A stretch of DNA of 64,000 nucleotides. It comes from Caulobacter sp. NIBR2454 (GTDB lineage: Bacteria; Pseudomonadota; Alphaproteobacteria; Caulobacterales; Caulobacteraceae). Shown here piece by piece: positions 28,215-37,362 of the stretch (its first letter is position 1; every line of letters begins with the position of its first letter). A program made the translations under genes and the position numbers. Location of the stretch: NCBI RefSeq assembly GCF_027474405.1, contig NZ_CP114871.1, forward strand, positions 868,001-932,000, written 5' to 3'. Below the pieces are notes generated by a model that did not search any database, was not told the DNA's origin, and saw only the letters and a program-made list of their open reading frames with translations.

Positions 28215-31200
28215 TTAGAGCCGGTCGGCAGGGGCCGTCTTGCCGGGCGTCTCGCGAGGTGTGACCCAGCGCGCCAGCTTTGGCCGCAGCCAGGCCTCGA
28301 AGTCATCGACGATCTCGTAGACCACCGGGACCAGCACCAGCGACAGCACCGTGGAGGTTATCAGGCCGCCGATCACGGCTACAGCCATCGGCTGGCGGAA
28401 CTCCGCCCCCTTGCCGATGCCCATCGCCGTGGGAAGCATGCCCGCCATCATGGCCAGGGTTGTCATGACGATGGGACGCGCCCGTTCACGGCAGGCCTCG
28501 ATGATGGCGTCCCGCTGGCTCTTGCCGGCCCGTTCCTCCTCGATGGCGTACTCGACCAGCAGGATCGAGTTCTTGGCCGCCAGACCCATCAACATCAAAA
28601 AGCCGATCAGCGACGGCATGCTCAGCGACTGGCCTGTGATCAGCAGGGCGAAGAACGCGCCGCCGATGGCCAGGGGCAGGGCCGACAGGATGGTGACCGG
28701 CTTGAAGAAGCTTTTGAACAGCAGAACCAGCACGCCATAGACGAGGCCGATGGCCGATAGCAGGGCGACCGCAAAGCCGGTGAACAGCTCCACGAACGCT
28801 TCCTGATCGCCTGCCGAGGCCGGAGTGACCCCGGCCGGCAGCTTCTTCATGGTCGGCAGGTTGTTGACCTCGGTGATCGCCTGACCGAGCTGCGCGCCGT
28901 TGTCGAGGTCGGCTTCGATGGTCAGCTGACGCTTGCGGGCGAAGCGGTCGATCTTGGCCGGGCCGGCCTGGAACTCAACGTCCGCCACGGCGTCGAGGCG
29001 GGTGGTGGAGCCATCAGCCGTGGGGATGCGCAGGGCCTTGATCGCCTCGATGTCGCGGCGCGAGTCCTCGGCCAGACGGATGCGGACGGGCACCCGGCGC
29101 TCGCCGTCGGTCAGCTTGGCGACGTTGGCGTCGATATCGCCCACCGTGGCCACGCGGGCGATGGCGGCGATATCGGCCGAGCTCACGCCCAAGCGGGCGG
29201 CCTCATCGGAACGCGGCCGGATCACGATCTCCGGCCCGCTGGGGGGCGAGGAGGGACGCGGATCGGCCACGGTCTTCAGGCCGCGCATCTCCCGCTCGAC
29301 CTGCAGGGCCGTGCGCTCCAGCAGTTCACCGTCTTCGGCGGTGAGGATGGTCTGGACGTCCGAGGTGCCCCAGTCGCCCAGCAGATTCACGCGGGCGTCG
29401 GGGATGTCGTGCAGACCGTTGCGAACCAGTTGCTTGATCTCGGTCACGGTCAGGTCGCGCTTGTCCTTCAGCACGATGGTCACCGTGGCGTCGCGCAGGT
29501 CCGAGCCGCTTTGACCGCCCCAGCCGCTGCCGATGTTGGAGCCGACCTGGGCGAAGACGTGAGCGGTCTCCTCGCGGCCTTCGAACATGCGGGTGACGGA
29601 CTGGATCGTGCGCTCCATGACGGGCGCGGTGGCCCCAGGAGGGCCCTGGACCTTGAGGTAGTAGTAGTTGGCGTTGCCGGCCGGCTGGAAGGCCGTTGGC
29701 AACAGGCCAGCCAGCATGATCGAGCCGATGAAGATGACGCCGCCGATGATGCAGCTGACGATCCGATGATCCAGCGCCCAGTTCAGCAGGGCGGGATAGC
29801 GGCCCTCGAACGGCTTGCGCGGGTGCGGGTTGGTGACCGGCTTGAGGAAGTAGGCGGCCAGCAGCGGGGTCAGCAGGCGGGCCACCACCAGCGAGAACAG
29901 GACCGCCACGGCGACGGTCAGGCCGAACTCCTTGAAGAACTGGCCCGGCATGCCCGGCATGTAGGACACCGGCACGAACACCGCGACGATGGTGAAGGTG
30001 GTCGCCACGACCGCAAGACCAATGGCGTCGGCGCCCTCGATCGCCGCCTGATAGGGCCGTTGACCGCGGCTGACCCGCTTTTCGATGTTCTCGATCTCGA
30101 CGATGGCGTCGTCGACCAGGATGCCGATGACCAGGGTCAGGGCCAGCAGGGTCACCACGTTCAGCGAGAAGCCGGCGATCGCCATGAAGGCGAAGGTCGG
30201 GATCAGCGAGACCGGCATGGCCAGGGCGGTGATCGCCGTGGCGCGCCATTCACGCAGGAACAGGAACACCACCAGCGACGCCAGCAGCATGCCTTCGAGC
30301 AGGGTGTGCTCGGTGGCGGTGAAGCTGGCGCGGGTGTCATCGACGGTCGAGAAGATCTTGGTGAAGGTCACGCCGGGATTGTCGGCGGCCAGCTTCTCGA
30401 TGGCCTTGGCCACGCGGTCTTCGACGGCGACGTCGCTGCTTTCGCGGGTCTTCATGACCTGGAAGGCGACGACCGGCTTGCCGTCGAGACGGGCGAAGCC
30501 ACGCACCTCGCCAGAGCCGTCGCCCACCTGGGCCACGTCGGTTAGCTGCACGAAGCGGCCATTGCCGGTGGGGATGGTCAGGGCGCGCAACTGTTCGATG
30601 GTCTCGGCGGCGCCGAGCACGCGCAGGGTCTGTTCGCGGCCGCCGATCCGCACCCGTCCGCCGGGGGAATCGATGCTGTACGCGGCGAGGGCCTGGTTCA
30701 GCTGGGGCGCGGTGACGCCTTGAGCCGCCATGCGGTCGGGGTCGACGATGACGTTGATCTCGCGGTTCACCCCGCCGACGCGCGCCACCTGGGCGACGCC
30801 CTTTTCACCCTGCAAGGCGCGGGTGACGGTGTCATCGATGAACCAGGACAGCTCCGTCGGGGCCATGGAGGGCGCGGCGACGGCGATGGTCATGATCGGG
30901 GCGGAGTCGATTTCCAGCCGCTGAACGGTCGGCTCGTCGATCTCACGCGGAAGCTGGGCTCGCGCCTGATCGACCTTGGAGCGGATTTCGTCGGTGACTT
31001 TTTGCAGGTCCTCGCCCAGTTCGAACTCGACCGTGGTGGTCGAGGCGCCCTGGACCACCGACGAGCGGATGGTCTTGACGTTAGAGATGCCGGCGATCGC
31101 GTCCTCGATGGGACGGGTGATCTGGGTCTCCATCTCGCCCGGCGCCGCGCCGCTCTGCGTGACGGTGACCGTCACGGCGGGGAACGAGACGTTGGGGAAC

Positions 31201-31328
31201 TGTTTGACCGGCAGGGACAGGTACGCCCCGATCCCGACGATCACCAGGGCGATGAACAGCAGGGCTACGGGCGTCGGATTCCTGATCGCCCATGCCGAGA
31301 TGCGAAGTTGCGAGCCTTCGGGCGCCAT
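28215..31328 (-). CDS. RND multidrug efflux transporter, inner-membrane pump (AcrB/MexB class)
   Basis: This proton-driven pump exports hydrophobic compounds from the inner membrane or periplasm. The 1037-residue protein has the RND layout: a first helix (ALLFIALVIVGIGAYLSL), a large periplasmic loop, helices 2-6 with the proton-relay aspartates in GILVDDAIVEIENIEKR (TM4), a second loop and helices 7-12 (GFLMLMGLAAKNSILLVEYA near TM10). It is the last gene of a three-gene operon: its ATG overlaps the adaptor stop by one base (TGATG), giving translational coupling. Substrate is not predictable; an HAE1-type drug pump is likely. A bidirectional terminator follows. Confidence 0.95.
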   Translation of the reverse strand: MAPEGSQLRISAWAIRNPTPVALLFIALVIVGIGAYLSLPVKQFPNVSFPAVTVTVTQSGAAPGEMETQITRPIEDAIAGISNVKTIRSSVVQGASTTTVEFELGEDLQKVTDEIRSKVDQARAQLPREIDEPTVQRLEIDSAPIMTIAVAAPSMAPTELSWFIDDTVTRALQGEKGVAQVARVGGVNREINVIVDPDRMAAQGVTAPQLNQALAAYSIDSPGGRVRIGGREQTLRVLGAAETIEQLRALTIPTGNGRFVQLTDVAQVGDGSGEVRGFARLDGKPVVAFQVMKTRESSDVAVEDRVAKAIEKLAADNPGVTFTKIFSTVDDTRASFTATEHTLLEGMLLASLVVFLFLREWRATAITALAMPVSLIPTFAFMAIAGFSLNVVTLLALTLVIGILVDDAIVEIENIEKRVSRGQRPYQAAIEGADAIGLAVVATTFTIVAVFVPVSYMPGMPGQFFKEFGLTVAVAVLFSLVVARLLTPLLAAYFLKPVTNPHPRKPFEGRYPALLNWALDHRIVSCIIGGVIFIGSIMLAGLLPTAFQPAGNANYYYLKVQGPPGATAPVMERTIQSVTRMFEGREETAHVFAQVGSNIGSGWGGQSGSDLRDATVTIVLKDKRDLTVTEIKQLVRNGLHDIPDARVNLLGDWGTSDVQTILTAEDGELLERTALQVEREMRGLKTVADPRPSSPPSGPEIVIRPRSDEAARLGVSSADIAAIARVATVGDIDANVAKLTDGERRVPVRIRLAEDSRRDIEAIKALRIPTADGSTTRLDAVADVEFQAGPAKIDRFARKRQLTIEADLDNGAQLGQAITEVNNLPTMKKLPAGVTPASAGDQEAFVELFTGFAVALLSAIGLVYGVLVLLFKSFFKPVTILSALPLAIGGAFFALLITGQSLSMPSLIGFLMLMGLAAKNSILLVEYAIEEERAGKSQRDAIIEACRERARPIVMTTLAMMAGMLPTAMGIGKGAEFRQPMAVAVIGGLITSTVLSLVLVPVVYEIVDDFEAWLRPKLARWVTPRETPGKTAPADRL

Positions 31329-32404
31329 CAGCGCGTCGCCTTCTGATTAGGGGCGCCGGCGGCGCCTTCGACGGGACGCACGACGTCGCCGTCGAGGGCG
31401 AAGGCCGCGGCGCCGAGCAGGACGCGGGCGCCGGCGGGCGGACCCTGGACCAGTTCGACGAAGCCGCCGCCGCGCTGGCCAGTCTTCACCGGCACTTGCT
31501 TGACCTTGTTATCGGCGCCGACCGTGGCGACCGAGGCGCCTTCGGCGTCATAGCGGACCGCCGTTTCAGGCACGGCCAGGACTTCACGACCGCCGCCGCC
31601 GAACACGGCGCGGGCGAAGCCGCCAGCGCGCAGGTCGGCGCGGACGGGAAGGCGAACGCGAACGCGGCCGAGCTGGGTCTGGGCGTTGATCTGCGGGCTG
31701 ATCAGGCGAACCGTGCCCTGGACCTGGGTCCCGGCGGGCAGGGTCACCGTCACCGGCGAACCGACGTTCAGCTTCGAGAGGTCCGCCTCATTGAGTTCGG
31801 CGTCTAGTTCGATCAGCTGGTCGCGGGCGATGCGGAACCACGGGGTCGTGCCGCCGCCCGATACGTCGCCGGGCCTCACGGTGCGTTCCAGCACCACGCC
31901 GCCGACGGGGGCGGTAATGGTCATGCGCTCGGAGCGAGTGCGAAGCTCCTTCAGCGCCGCCTGCTGCGCCTTGGCCGTATAGCGGCGGGTTTCAATCTGT
32001 TCTTGGGACAGCACGCCCTGGCCGTCGAGGCCAGCCACGCGGCGAGCTTCCGCCTCCGCCTGTGCGGTCACGGCGGCCTGCTGATCGACCTGTGCGCGCA
32101 ACAGGGTGTCATCGAGCTGGGCCAGTGGTTGGCCGGCGCGGACCACAGCGCCTTCCTCCACCAGCACGCGAGCGACGCGATAGCCCGAGAGCTCGGAGCC
32201 GACGGCGGCCTCCTCACGTGGGATCAGGCGACCTGAGGCCGTAAGGCCCGAGCCCAGTGAGCGCAGCTCGACGCGGGTCACCGTGACCGTGCGCGCATCG
32301 CTGGAAGCATTAGCCTCAGCCTTGTCCGCTTCCTTCTTGCCGCAGGCGGCGAGGCCGACGGCCAGAACCAGGGCGGCGGTCGTCCAGGGGCGAAGAGTGC
32401 TCAT
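31328..32404 (-). CDS. RND efflux periplasmic adaptor (membrane fusion protein), lipoprotein
   Basis: The adaptor links the inner-membrane pump to the outer-membrane factor. The 358-residue protein has a lipoprotein signal with the lipobox L-A-A-C (Cys21), a barrel-sandwich hybrid split around a helical hairpin (VARVLVEEGAVVRAGQPLAQLD and MTITAPVGGVVLERTVRPGD), and a beta-barrel plus membrane-proximal domain (LNVGSPVTVTLPAG). It overlaps the upstream outer-membrane factor by 4 bases (ATGA) and the pump by 1 base, so the three are one translation-coupled unit. Confidence 0.94.
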   Translation of the reverse strand: MSTLRPWTTAALVLAVGLAACGKKEADKAEANASSDARTVTVTRVELRSLGSGLTASGRLIPREEAAVGSELSGYRVARVLVEEGAVVRAGQPLAQLDDTLLRAQVDQQAAVTAQAEAEARRVAGLDGQGVLSQEQIETRRYTAKAQQAALKELRTRSERMTITAPVGGVVLERTVRPGDVSGGGTTPWFRIARDQLIELDAELNEADLSKLNVGSPVTVTLPAGTQVQGTVRLISPQINAQTQLGRVRVRLPVRADLRAGGFARAVFGGGGREVLAVPETAVRYDAEGASVATVGADNKVKQVPVKTGQRGGGFVELVQGPPAGARVLLGAAAFALDGDVVRPVEGAAGAPNQKATR

Positions 32405-33861
32405 GCTTGGGGCTCTTTGACGGGGGTCTTGGCGGCCGAAGCGGCCTTTTGATCAAGCGGGGTCCAGCCGCCGCCCAGGGCCTTGTAGGCCTGGACGGTG
32501 CGGGTCAGGGACTGGACCTGGGCGCCGGTCAGGGCGGTGCGGGCGGCGCGCCAGTTGGTTTCGGCGGTCACAGCGGCGGTCAGGTCGTCAAAGCCCATGT
32601 CGTAGCGCTTGCGCGCGGCGTCATACGCCTTGCGGGCGCGGGCTTCGCCCGCGGTCAGCAAGTCTACGCGACGATGGTCGGCGGCCAGCCGCACGAGTGT
32701 GTTTTCGGCCTCGCCATAGGCGTCCTGCACAGCCTTTTCGTAAGCGACGACGGCCTGCTCGGCGCGGGCGCGGGTCGCCTTCTCCTGGGCCAGCAGCTGC
32801 GGGATATCCAGGATCGGCTGCATCAGCGTGCCGCCCAGGTACCAGGCGCGTGTGGTGCTGGAGAAGCCCGGCTGTTCGTTCCGTGTCAGGCCGATGCCAG
32901 GCGTCAGGGTGAAGCGGGGGAAGAGGGCGACCTCACTGCCGCGCAGGGTGCCGGCGGCGGCGCGCAGGCGGGCTTCGGCCTCACGGATTTCCGGGCGTCG
33001 CTCCAGCAGTTCGCCAGGAACAGAGGTCGGGACAGGCGGGGCGACCGGCACGGCGGCGGGAGCCGGCAGGCTTTCCACCGGATCGATGCCGCGACCCGCC
33101 AGGATCAACAGGGTCCGCTTGGCCGCTTGCAGTTCGGCTTCCAGGTTGGCGGCCTGGGCGTTGGACTGGGCCAGCGATGCGGCGGACTGGTCGGCTTCGG
33201 ACGATGGCGCCAGACCGGCGGCGGCGCGCTTTGAGGCCACCTGGTAGAGGTCGTTCTGCAGGCGCGCGGTCTGGCGCGCGTCTTCCAGCTGGATAGCCAG
33301 CCCACGGGCCTCGAAATAGGACTGGGCCACATTGGCGGCCAGACTGGCGCGCGTGACCTCATAGTTGAAACGCGCGGCGGCATAGTCGGCATCAGCCACC
33401 TGACGGGCGGCGCGGCGGGCGCCGAAGAAGTCCAGCTCATAGCTGACGTCGAAGTTCAGGCCGTAGCTCTTGGAGACGCCGCTGTTGGCGAAACCGGGAA
33501 TCTCCAATTGCGTGCCGTCGATCAGCTTGGTCTCGGTGCGGCGTGCGGAGCCGTCGAGGGCGCCGTCGGGCAAGTAGACATCCCACAGGGTTCCGCGGCG
33601 GGTGGCGCGCGCTTCCTCCAGCCGGGCGGCCGCGCTACGGGCGTCCGGGCTGCGGTCGAGCGCGGTCTGGATCAGGACCGTCAGTTCGGGGTCGCCGAAA
33701 GCCGTCCACCATTGGTCCAAGGCGATGGCGTCCGCTGGCGCCGGGGCGGCCGGGGCTTGATAGGCGGCCGGCAGTGTCAGGTCTGGTTTGCGCGGCGGCG
33801 TGCCGCAAGCGGCGAGCACCAGCGGAGCCAGCGCCGCAACGCCCAAAATTCTACTTTTCAT
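32401..33861 (-). CDS. Outer-membrane efflux factor (TolC/NodT family), lipoprotein
   Basis: This is the outer-membrane channel of the efflux system. I start it at the ATG at 33861, which has GGGGAG upstream and begins a lipoprotein signal (MKSRILGVAALAPLVLAACG, Cys19); an upstream in-frame codon at 33915 would bury it. The 486-residue protein has two repeats of the outer-membrane efflux protein fold, with long heptad helices (residues about 140-260 and 350-460) and the conserved SYELDFFGARRAARQVADAD segment of the NodT group. It is the first gene of the operon; its stop overlaps the adaptor's start. Confidence 0.93.
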   Translation of the reverse strand: MKSRILGVAALAPLVLAACGTPPRKPDLTLPAAYQAPAAPAPADAIALDQWWTAFGDPELTVLIQTALDRSPDARSAAARLEEARATRRGTLWDVYLPDGALDGSARRTETKLIDGTQLEIPGFANSGVSKSYGLNFDVSYELDFFGARRAARQVADADYAAARFNYEVTRASLAANVAQSYFEARGLAIQLEDARQTARLQNDLYQVASKRAAAGLAPSSEADQSAASLAQSNAQAANLEAELQAAKRTLLILAGRGIDPVESLPAPAAVPVAPPVPTSVPGELLERRPEIREAEARLRAAAGTLRGSEVALFPRFTLTPGIGLTRNEQPGFSSTTRAWYLGGTLMQPILDIPQLLAQEKATRARAEQAVVAYEKAVQDAYGEAENTLVRLAADHRRVDLLTAGEARARKAYDAARKRYDMGFDDLTAAVTAETNWRAARTALTGAQVQSLTRTVQAYKALGGGWTPLDQKAASAAKTPVKEPQA

Positions 33862-34041
33862 CGGCTCCCCGCCTCCGCGCCGATGAAGGCCCATGGGCCG
33901 AGCAGCGCTACGCAACGGGCGGAAAATAGTCCCGGTCGGTGACGCTTGCCATACCGCGTGAGCCGATTTGCGGCAGCAGTGAGTGATTGTGACCCGAACG
34001 CCTCATGCGGCGCGCAAATCCAAGCGCCGGTTGACGTTGCT

Positions 34042-34074
34042 TCGAAACATACCGCATCATCGAAACAAGTGTTC
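34042..34074. promoter_or_regulatory. Candidate regulator-binding site, AAACAAGTGTTC
   Basis: The 12-base sequence at 34063-34074 has AACA/TGTT arms around AG and occurs again at 39982-39993, 23 bases before the FadB start. The octamer TCGAAACA is repeated here with an 18-base period. A shared operator for the neighbouring double-TetR regulator is possible but unproven. Confidence 0.3.
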
Positions 34075-34261
34075 GTCAGGAGGGGTCTGGCGTGATGCGT
34101 GCGTGTTCTCCTTCGCGATTGAAAGCCGCGCCTTGGCGCGGTCAGCGAAGGATTGAGCCGATTGGAGCCGTAAATGGCCCGGCGCAAAGCCGAACTTCGT
34201 TCCTCCAAAAGATACCGCTCATTCTGTTCGAGGGAGGCGCCGCCGCCTGAGCCTGGCCGTA

Positions 34262-34286
34262 CGTAACAAGAACAAAAGCAGTTACG
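34262..34286. promoter_or_regulatory. Inverted repeat upstream of TonB-dependent receptor
   Basis: CGTAAC and GTTACG are separated by 13 bases (19 bases from arm to arm), 25 bases before the receptor's ATG. It could be an operator or an mRNA hairpin close to the GGGAGG ribosome-binding site. Confidence 0.3.
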
Positions 34287-34310
34287 CGCAATAAAAAAGG
34301 GAGGATTCTA

Positions 34311-37259
34311 ATGACAAAAACGGGTTTCCTGGCTGGAGCTTCGCTCCTCGCCATGGCTGCGCTGACGCCAATGGGCGCCGTGGCTCAAGACGGGCAGAAC
34401 ACGATCGAAGAGGTGGTGGTCACCGGTTCGCTCATTCGTGGGACGCCGGAAGACGCGGCGCTTCCGGTGGATGTGATCTCCGCTGAAGAACTTCAAAAGC
34501 AAGGCTCGCCTTCGACGGTCGAGCTCATCAAGTCGCTGGCGGTTAGTAATGGCGTGCTGGGCGACACCAACCAGTTCGACAGCCGCGCCCAGGGGTCTGA
34601 AGGCTCCGGCTCGGTGAACCTGCGGGGGCTGGGCTCCAATCGCACGCTTGTCCTGCTTAACGGGCGGCGCATGGCGATCAACCCGCTGGCTCAGGCCGGC
34701 GCAGGCATCGTCGACACCAACATGATCCCCGGCGCGGCGATTGGGCGGATCGAGGTGCTTAAGGACGGCGCCGCCGCGACCTATGGCTCCGACGCCATTG
34801 GCGGGGTGGTCAACTTCATCACCCGTAACCGTTTCGACGGCGCCGAGTTCGCCGCCGACTACCGTTATGTCGATGGTTCAGATGGCGGCGACTACAGCCT
34901 CAGCGCCCTGTGGGGATGGTCCAACGACCGCATGGACGTGATGCTGTCGGCCGGATGGCAGCACCGCGGCGAGCTCGACGTGATCGAGCGCGACTGGGCC
35001 AACCGGCCCTATCTGGAAAACCCGGAAGGCGGGTGGACCGCCGCCGGCAATCCCGGGACCTTCCTGTCCTTCACGGCGCCCGCCGCCACGGGCGCGACCC
35101 TGTTCCGCGACCCGCAGTGCGCGACCCTCGGAGGCACCCCCGGGTTCAGCGGCACGACGCCAGCTTGCTACGAGCACTACATCGAGTGGGATAATCTGGT
35201 TGAGAAGGAAGAGCACTACCAAGTCTACGGGCAGTTCAATTACGAGTTCAACGACAACCACAAGCTCCACCTCGAAGGGCTCTACGGCCGCACCGAAGTG
35301 CCCAAGTGGGAGACCACGCCGTCCTACGCCCTGCTGGCCAATCCGACTCCGGAAGCTCTAGCCGGGGCGGGCGCTCTGGCCGGCGCGCTCTATGCCGGGC
35401 GGTTCTATGTGCCGACCAACAACCCGGGTCTCGTCGATTTTGCGGCGAAGAATCCGCAGTTTGGCTTCCTGACCACCTTTGGGGCGGCGTACCTGGCGCC
35501 GGCGGCCCGGCCATTCCTGGTCGGCGGCAACCCGATGTTCGACAACGGCCCGTCGCGGGGCGAACGCTACTACGACTTCTACCGCTTCTCGGGCGGGTTG
35601 AACGGCACGGTAGGCGGTATCGGCTACGACGTCGCCCTGACCTATAGCGAGGAGAAGGGCACCCGGACAGGCTATGACACCCTGGTCAACCGCCTGGAAC
35701 TGGCGATCCGCGGTTTCGGCGGTCCCAACTGCAACAGGTCAGCCAACACGCCGGGGGCCAATGGCTGTCTCTGGTACAACCCGTTCTCGAACGCCATCCA
35801 GAAGAACGGCATCACCGGTCAGGTGAACCCGCAATACAACCCCGCGGTCGCCAACAGCGCCGAAGTGACCCGCTGGTTCTTCCAGGAGCTGTCCACCACC
35901 CAGAAGGCCCGCCTTCTGGTGGCGGACGCCGTGATCAATGGCGATCTGGGCATCAGCTTCCCTGGCGGCGACGCCAAGTGGGCGCTGGGCGTCCAGTACC
36001 GCAAGGACTGGTTCAAGTCGGACTACAACGACATCTCCAATTCCCTGATCAACCCCTGCATCAACACGCCGGACTTTGGCGTGACCAACTGCCCGGCCGC
36101 CCAGCGCAACGGGCCGTTCGGCTTCCTGGGGGTGGGTACGCCCCAGGATGTCAACAATGACGTCAGCGCCTTCTTCGGCGAACTGCAGCTACCGATCTTC
36201 GAGAGCTTCAACGTCCAGCTCGCCGCCCGCTATGAGGACTATGGCGGCGCGGTGGGATCGACCTTCGATCCGAAAGTGTCTGCCCGTTGGCAGGTGGCGG
36301 AATGGCTGGCCATGCGCGGCTCGGTCGGCACCACATTCCGCGGTCCCCCGCTGGCTCAGCTGTCGCCCGGCAACATCACCTCTCTGCAGAGCATTCTTGG
36401 CACCTTCCGCGCCGTGGACATCGGCGGCAATCCGAACATGGAGCCGGAAAGCGCCACGACCTACAGCCTGGGCGTGATGCTGGAAGCGGGCGGGTTCAAG
36501 GGGTCGATCGACTACTTCAGCTTCGATTTCGACAACCCGATCGTCTCCGAACCGGTGGCCGGCATCGTCAACGCGGTGTTCCCGAACGGGGCGGGCGGCG
36601 CCAACAACTGCTCCAATCCCGCCTTCGCGGAACTGGTGGCCCGCTTCACCTTCAACGGCGGAACCTGCTCGGCGGCGAACATCGCTCGCCTGCAGACCTT
36701 CTACGTCAACGGCTCGGCGGTGAAGACATCGGGCCTGGACTTCATGGGCACGTTCGATTTTGGTCAGGTGCTGGGCGGCGAGTTCATGATGGGCGGCACC
36801 GCCACCTGGGTCCGCGAGTACGAAGTGGACGCCCAAGCCGTCGCCGGCCAGACCGTGGCGCCGGCCTTCGACGCCGTCGGCTTCCTCAACTACCAGACCA
36901 CCGTGGTGCCGATCCCCGAATGGAAGGGCCAGGCCTTCGCGGAATGGGAGCGCGGCGATCACCTGCTGCGCGTGACCGTCAACTACATCGACTCCTATAT
37001 CGACCAGCGGACCACGCCGTTCATCGCCACCCCCAACACCAACAACACGGTGATCAGCGGAGGCAAGACGATTGGCAGCTACACGACGGTCGACATGACC
37101 TATCGCCTGCGCCTGCCGGGCGAGACGACGGTCACGCTGAACGTCGATAATGCGTTCGACGAAGATCCGCCCTTCGCGCGGCTGGACTTGAACTATGACC
37201 CGTTCACCGCCGACGCGCTCGGCCGGACGATCAAGCTCGGGATCCGCAAGGCGTTCTAG
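34311..37259 (+). CDS. TonB-dependent outer-membrane receptor
   Basis: The 982-residue protein imports a scarce or large substrate through the outer membrane using TonB energy. It has a signal peptide (ending GAVAQ), a TonB-box-like segment (TIEEVVVTGSLI, about residues 31-42), a plug domain (PVDVISAEELQKQGSPSTVELIKSL through NLRGLGSNRTLVLLNGRRM and IGRIEVLKDGAAATYGSDAIGGVVNFIT) and a long beta-barrel ending in a terminal Phe (TIKLGIRKAF), as needed for BAM insertion. Cysteine pairs in barrel loops (CATL...CYEHY, CNRS...CLWY, CINTPDF...CPAAQ) suggest disulfide-tied extracellular loops. GGGAGG precedes the ATG. Substrate unknown; the neighbouring lipid-type genes are suggestive only. Confidence 0.93.
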   Translation: MTKTGFLAGASLLAMAALTPMGAVAQDGQNTIEEVVVTGSLIRGTPEDAALPVDVISAEELQKQGSPSTVELIKSLAVSNGVLGDTNQFDSRAQGSEGSGSVNLRGLGSNRTLVLLNGRRMAINPLAQAGAGIVDTNMIPGAAIGRIEVLKDGAAATYGSDAIGGVVNFITRNRFDGAEFAADYRYVDGSDGGDYSLSALWGWSNDRMDVMLSAGWQHRGELDVIERDWANRPYLENPEGGWTAAGNPGTFLSFTAPAATGATLFRDPQCATLGGTPGFSGTTPACYEHYIEWDNLVEKEEHYQVYGQFNYEFNDNHKLHLEGLYGRTEVPKWETTPSYALLANPTPEALAGAGALAGALYAGRFYVPTNNPGLVDFAAKNPQFGFLTTFGAAYLAPAARPFLVGGNPMFDNGPSRGERYYDFYRFSGGLNGTVGGIGYDVALTYSEEKGTRTGYDTLVNRLELAIRGFGGPNCNRSANTPGANGCLWYNPFSNAIQKNGITGQVNPQYNPAVANSAEVTRWFFQELSTTQKARLLVADAVINGDLGISFPGGDAKWALGVQYRKDWFKSDYNDISNSLINPCINTPDFGVTNCPAAQRNGPFGFLGVGTPQDVNNDVSAFFGELQLPIFESFNVQLAARYEDYGGAVGSTFDPKVSARWQVAEWLAMRGSVGTTFRGPPLAQLSPGNITSLQSILGTFRAVDIGGNPNMEPESATTYSLGVMLEAGGFKGSIDYFSFDFDNPIVSEPVAGIVNAVFPNGAGGANNCSNPAFAELVARFTFNGGTCSAANIARLQTFYVNGSAVKTSGLDFMGTFDFGQVLGGEFMMGGTATWVREYEVDAQAVAGQTVAPAFDAVGFLNYQTTVVPIPEWKGQAFAEWERGDHLLRVTVNYIDSYIDQRTTPFIATPNTNNTVISGGKTIGSYTTVDMTYRLRLPGETTVTLNVDNAFDEDPPFARLDLNYDPFTADALGRTIKLGIRKAF

Positions 37260-37319
37260 GCGAGCAAGGGCGGGGGCCTTCGTGGTCGTCGCCCGTTTCG
37301 CCTGACGAGTCCTACCTCG

Positions 37320-37354
37320 CCCCTCCTTCGTCTCGACGGGGGAGGGGGCTTTTT
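37320..37354 (+). terminator. Terminator after TonB-dependent receptor
   Basis: A CCCCTCC/GGGGAGGGG-type hairpin with some G-U pairs is followed by CTTTTT. It lies 60 bases past the receptor stop and just before the end of the convergent TetR gene. Confidence 0.6.
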
Positions 37355-37362
37355 AGCCAGAG

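Larger units (their letters stand above)
33862..34310. other. Divergent spacer between efflux operon and TonB-dependent receptor
   Basis: This 449-base stretch holds no supported gene. It should contain the promoters of both flanking units. I saw a direct repeat TCGAAACA (34042-34049 and 34060-34067), a near-palindrome AAACAAGTGTTC (34063-34074) repeated before the FadB gene, and an inverted repeat CGTAAC/GTTACG (34262-34286). No clear promoter hexamers were found. Confidence 0.6.
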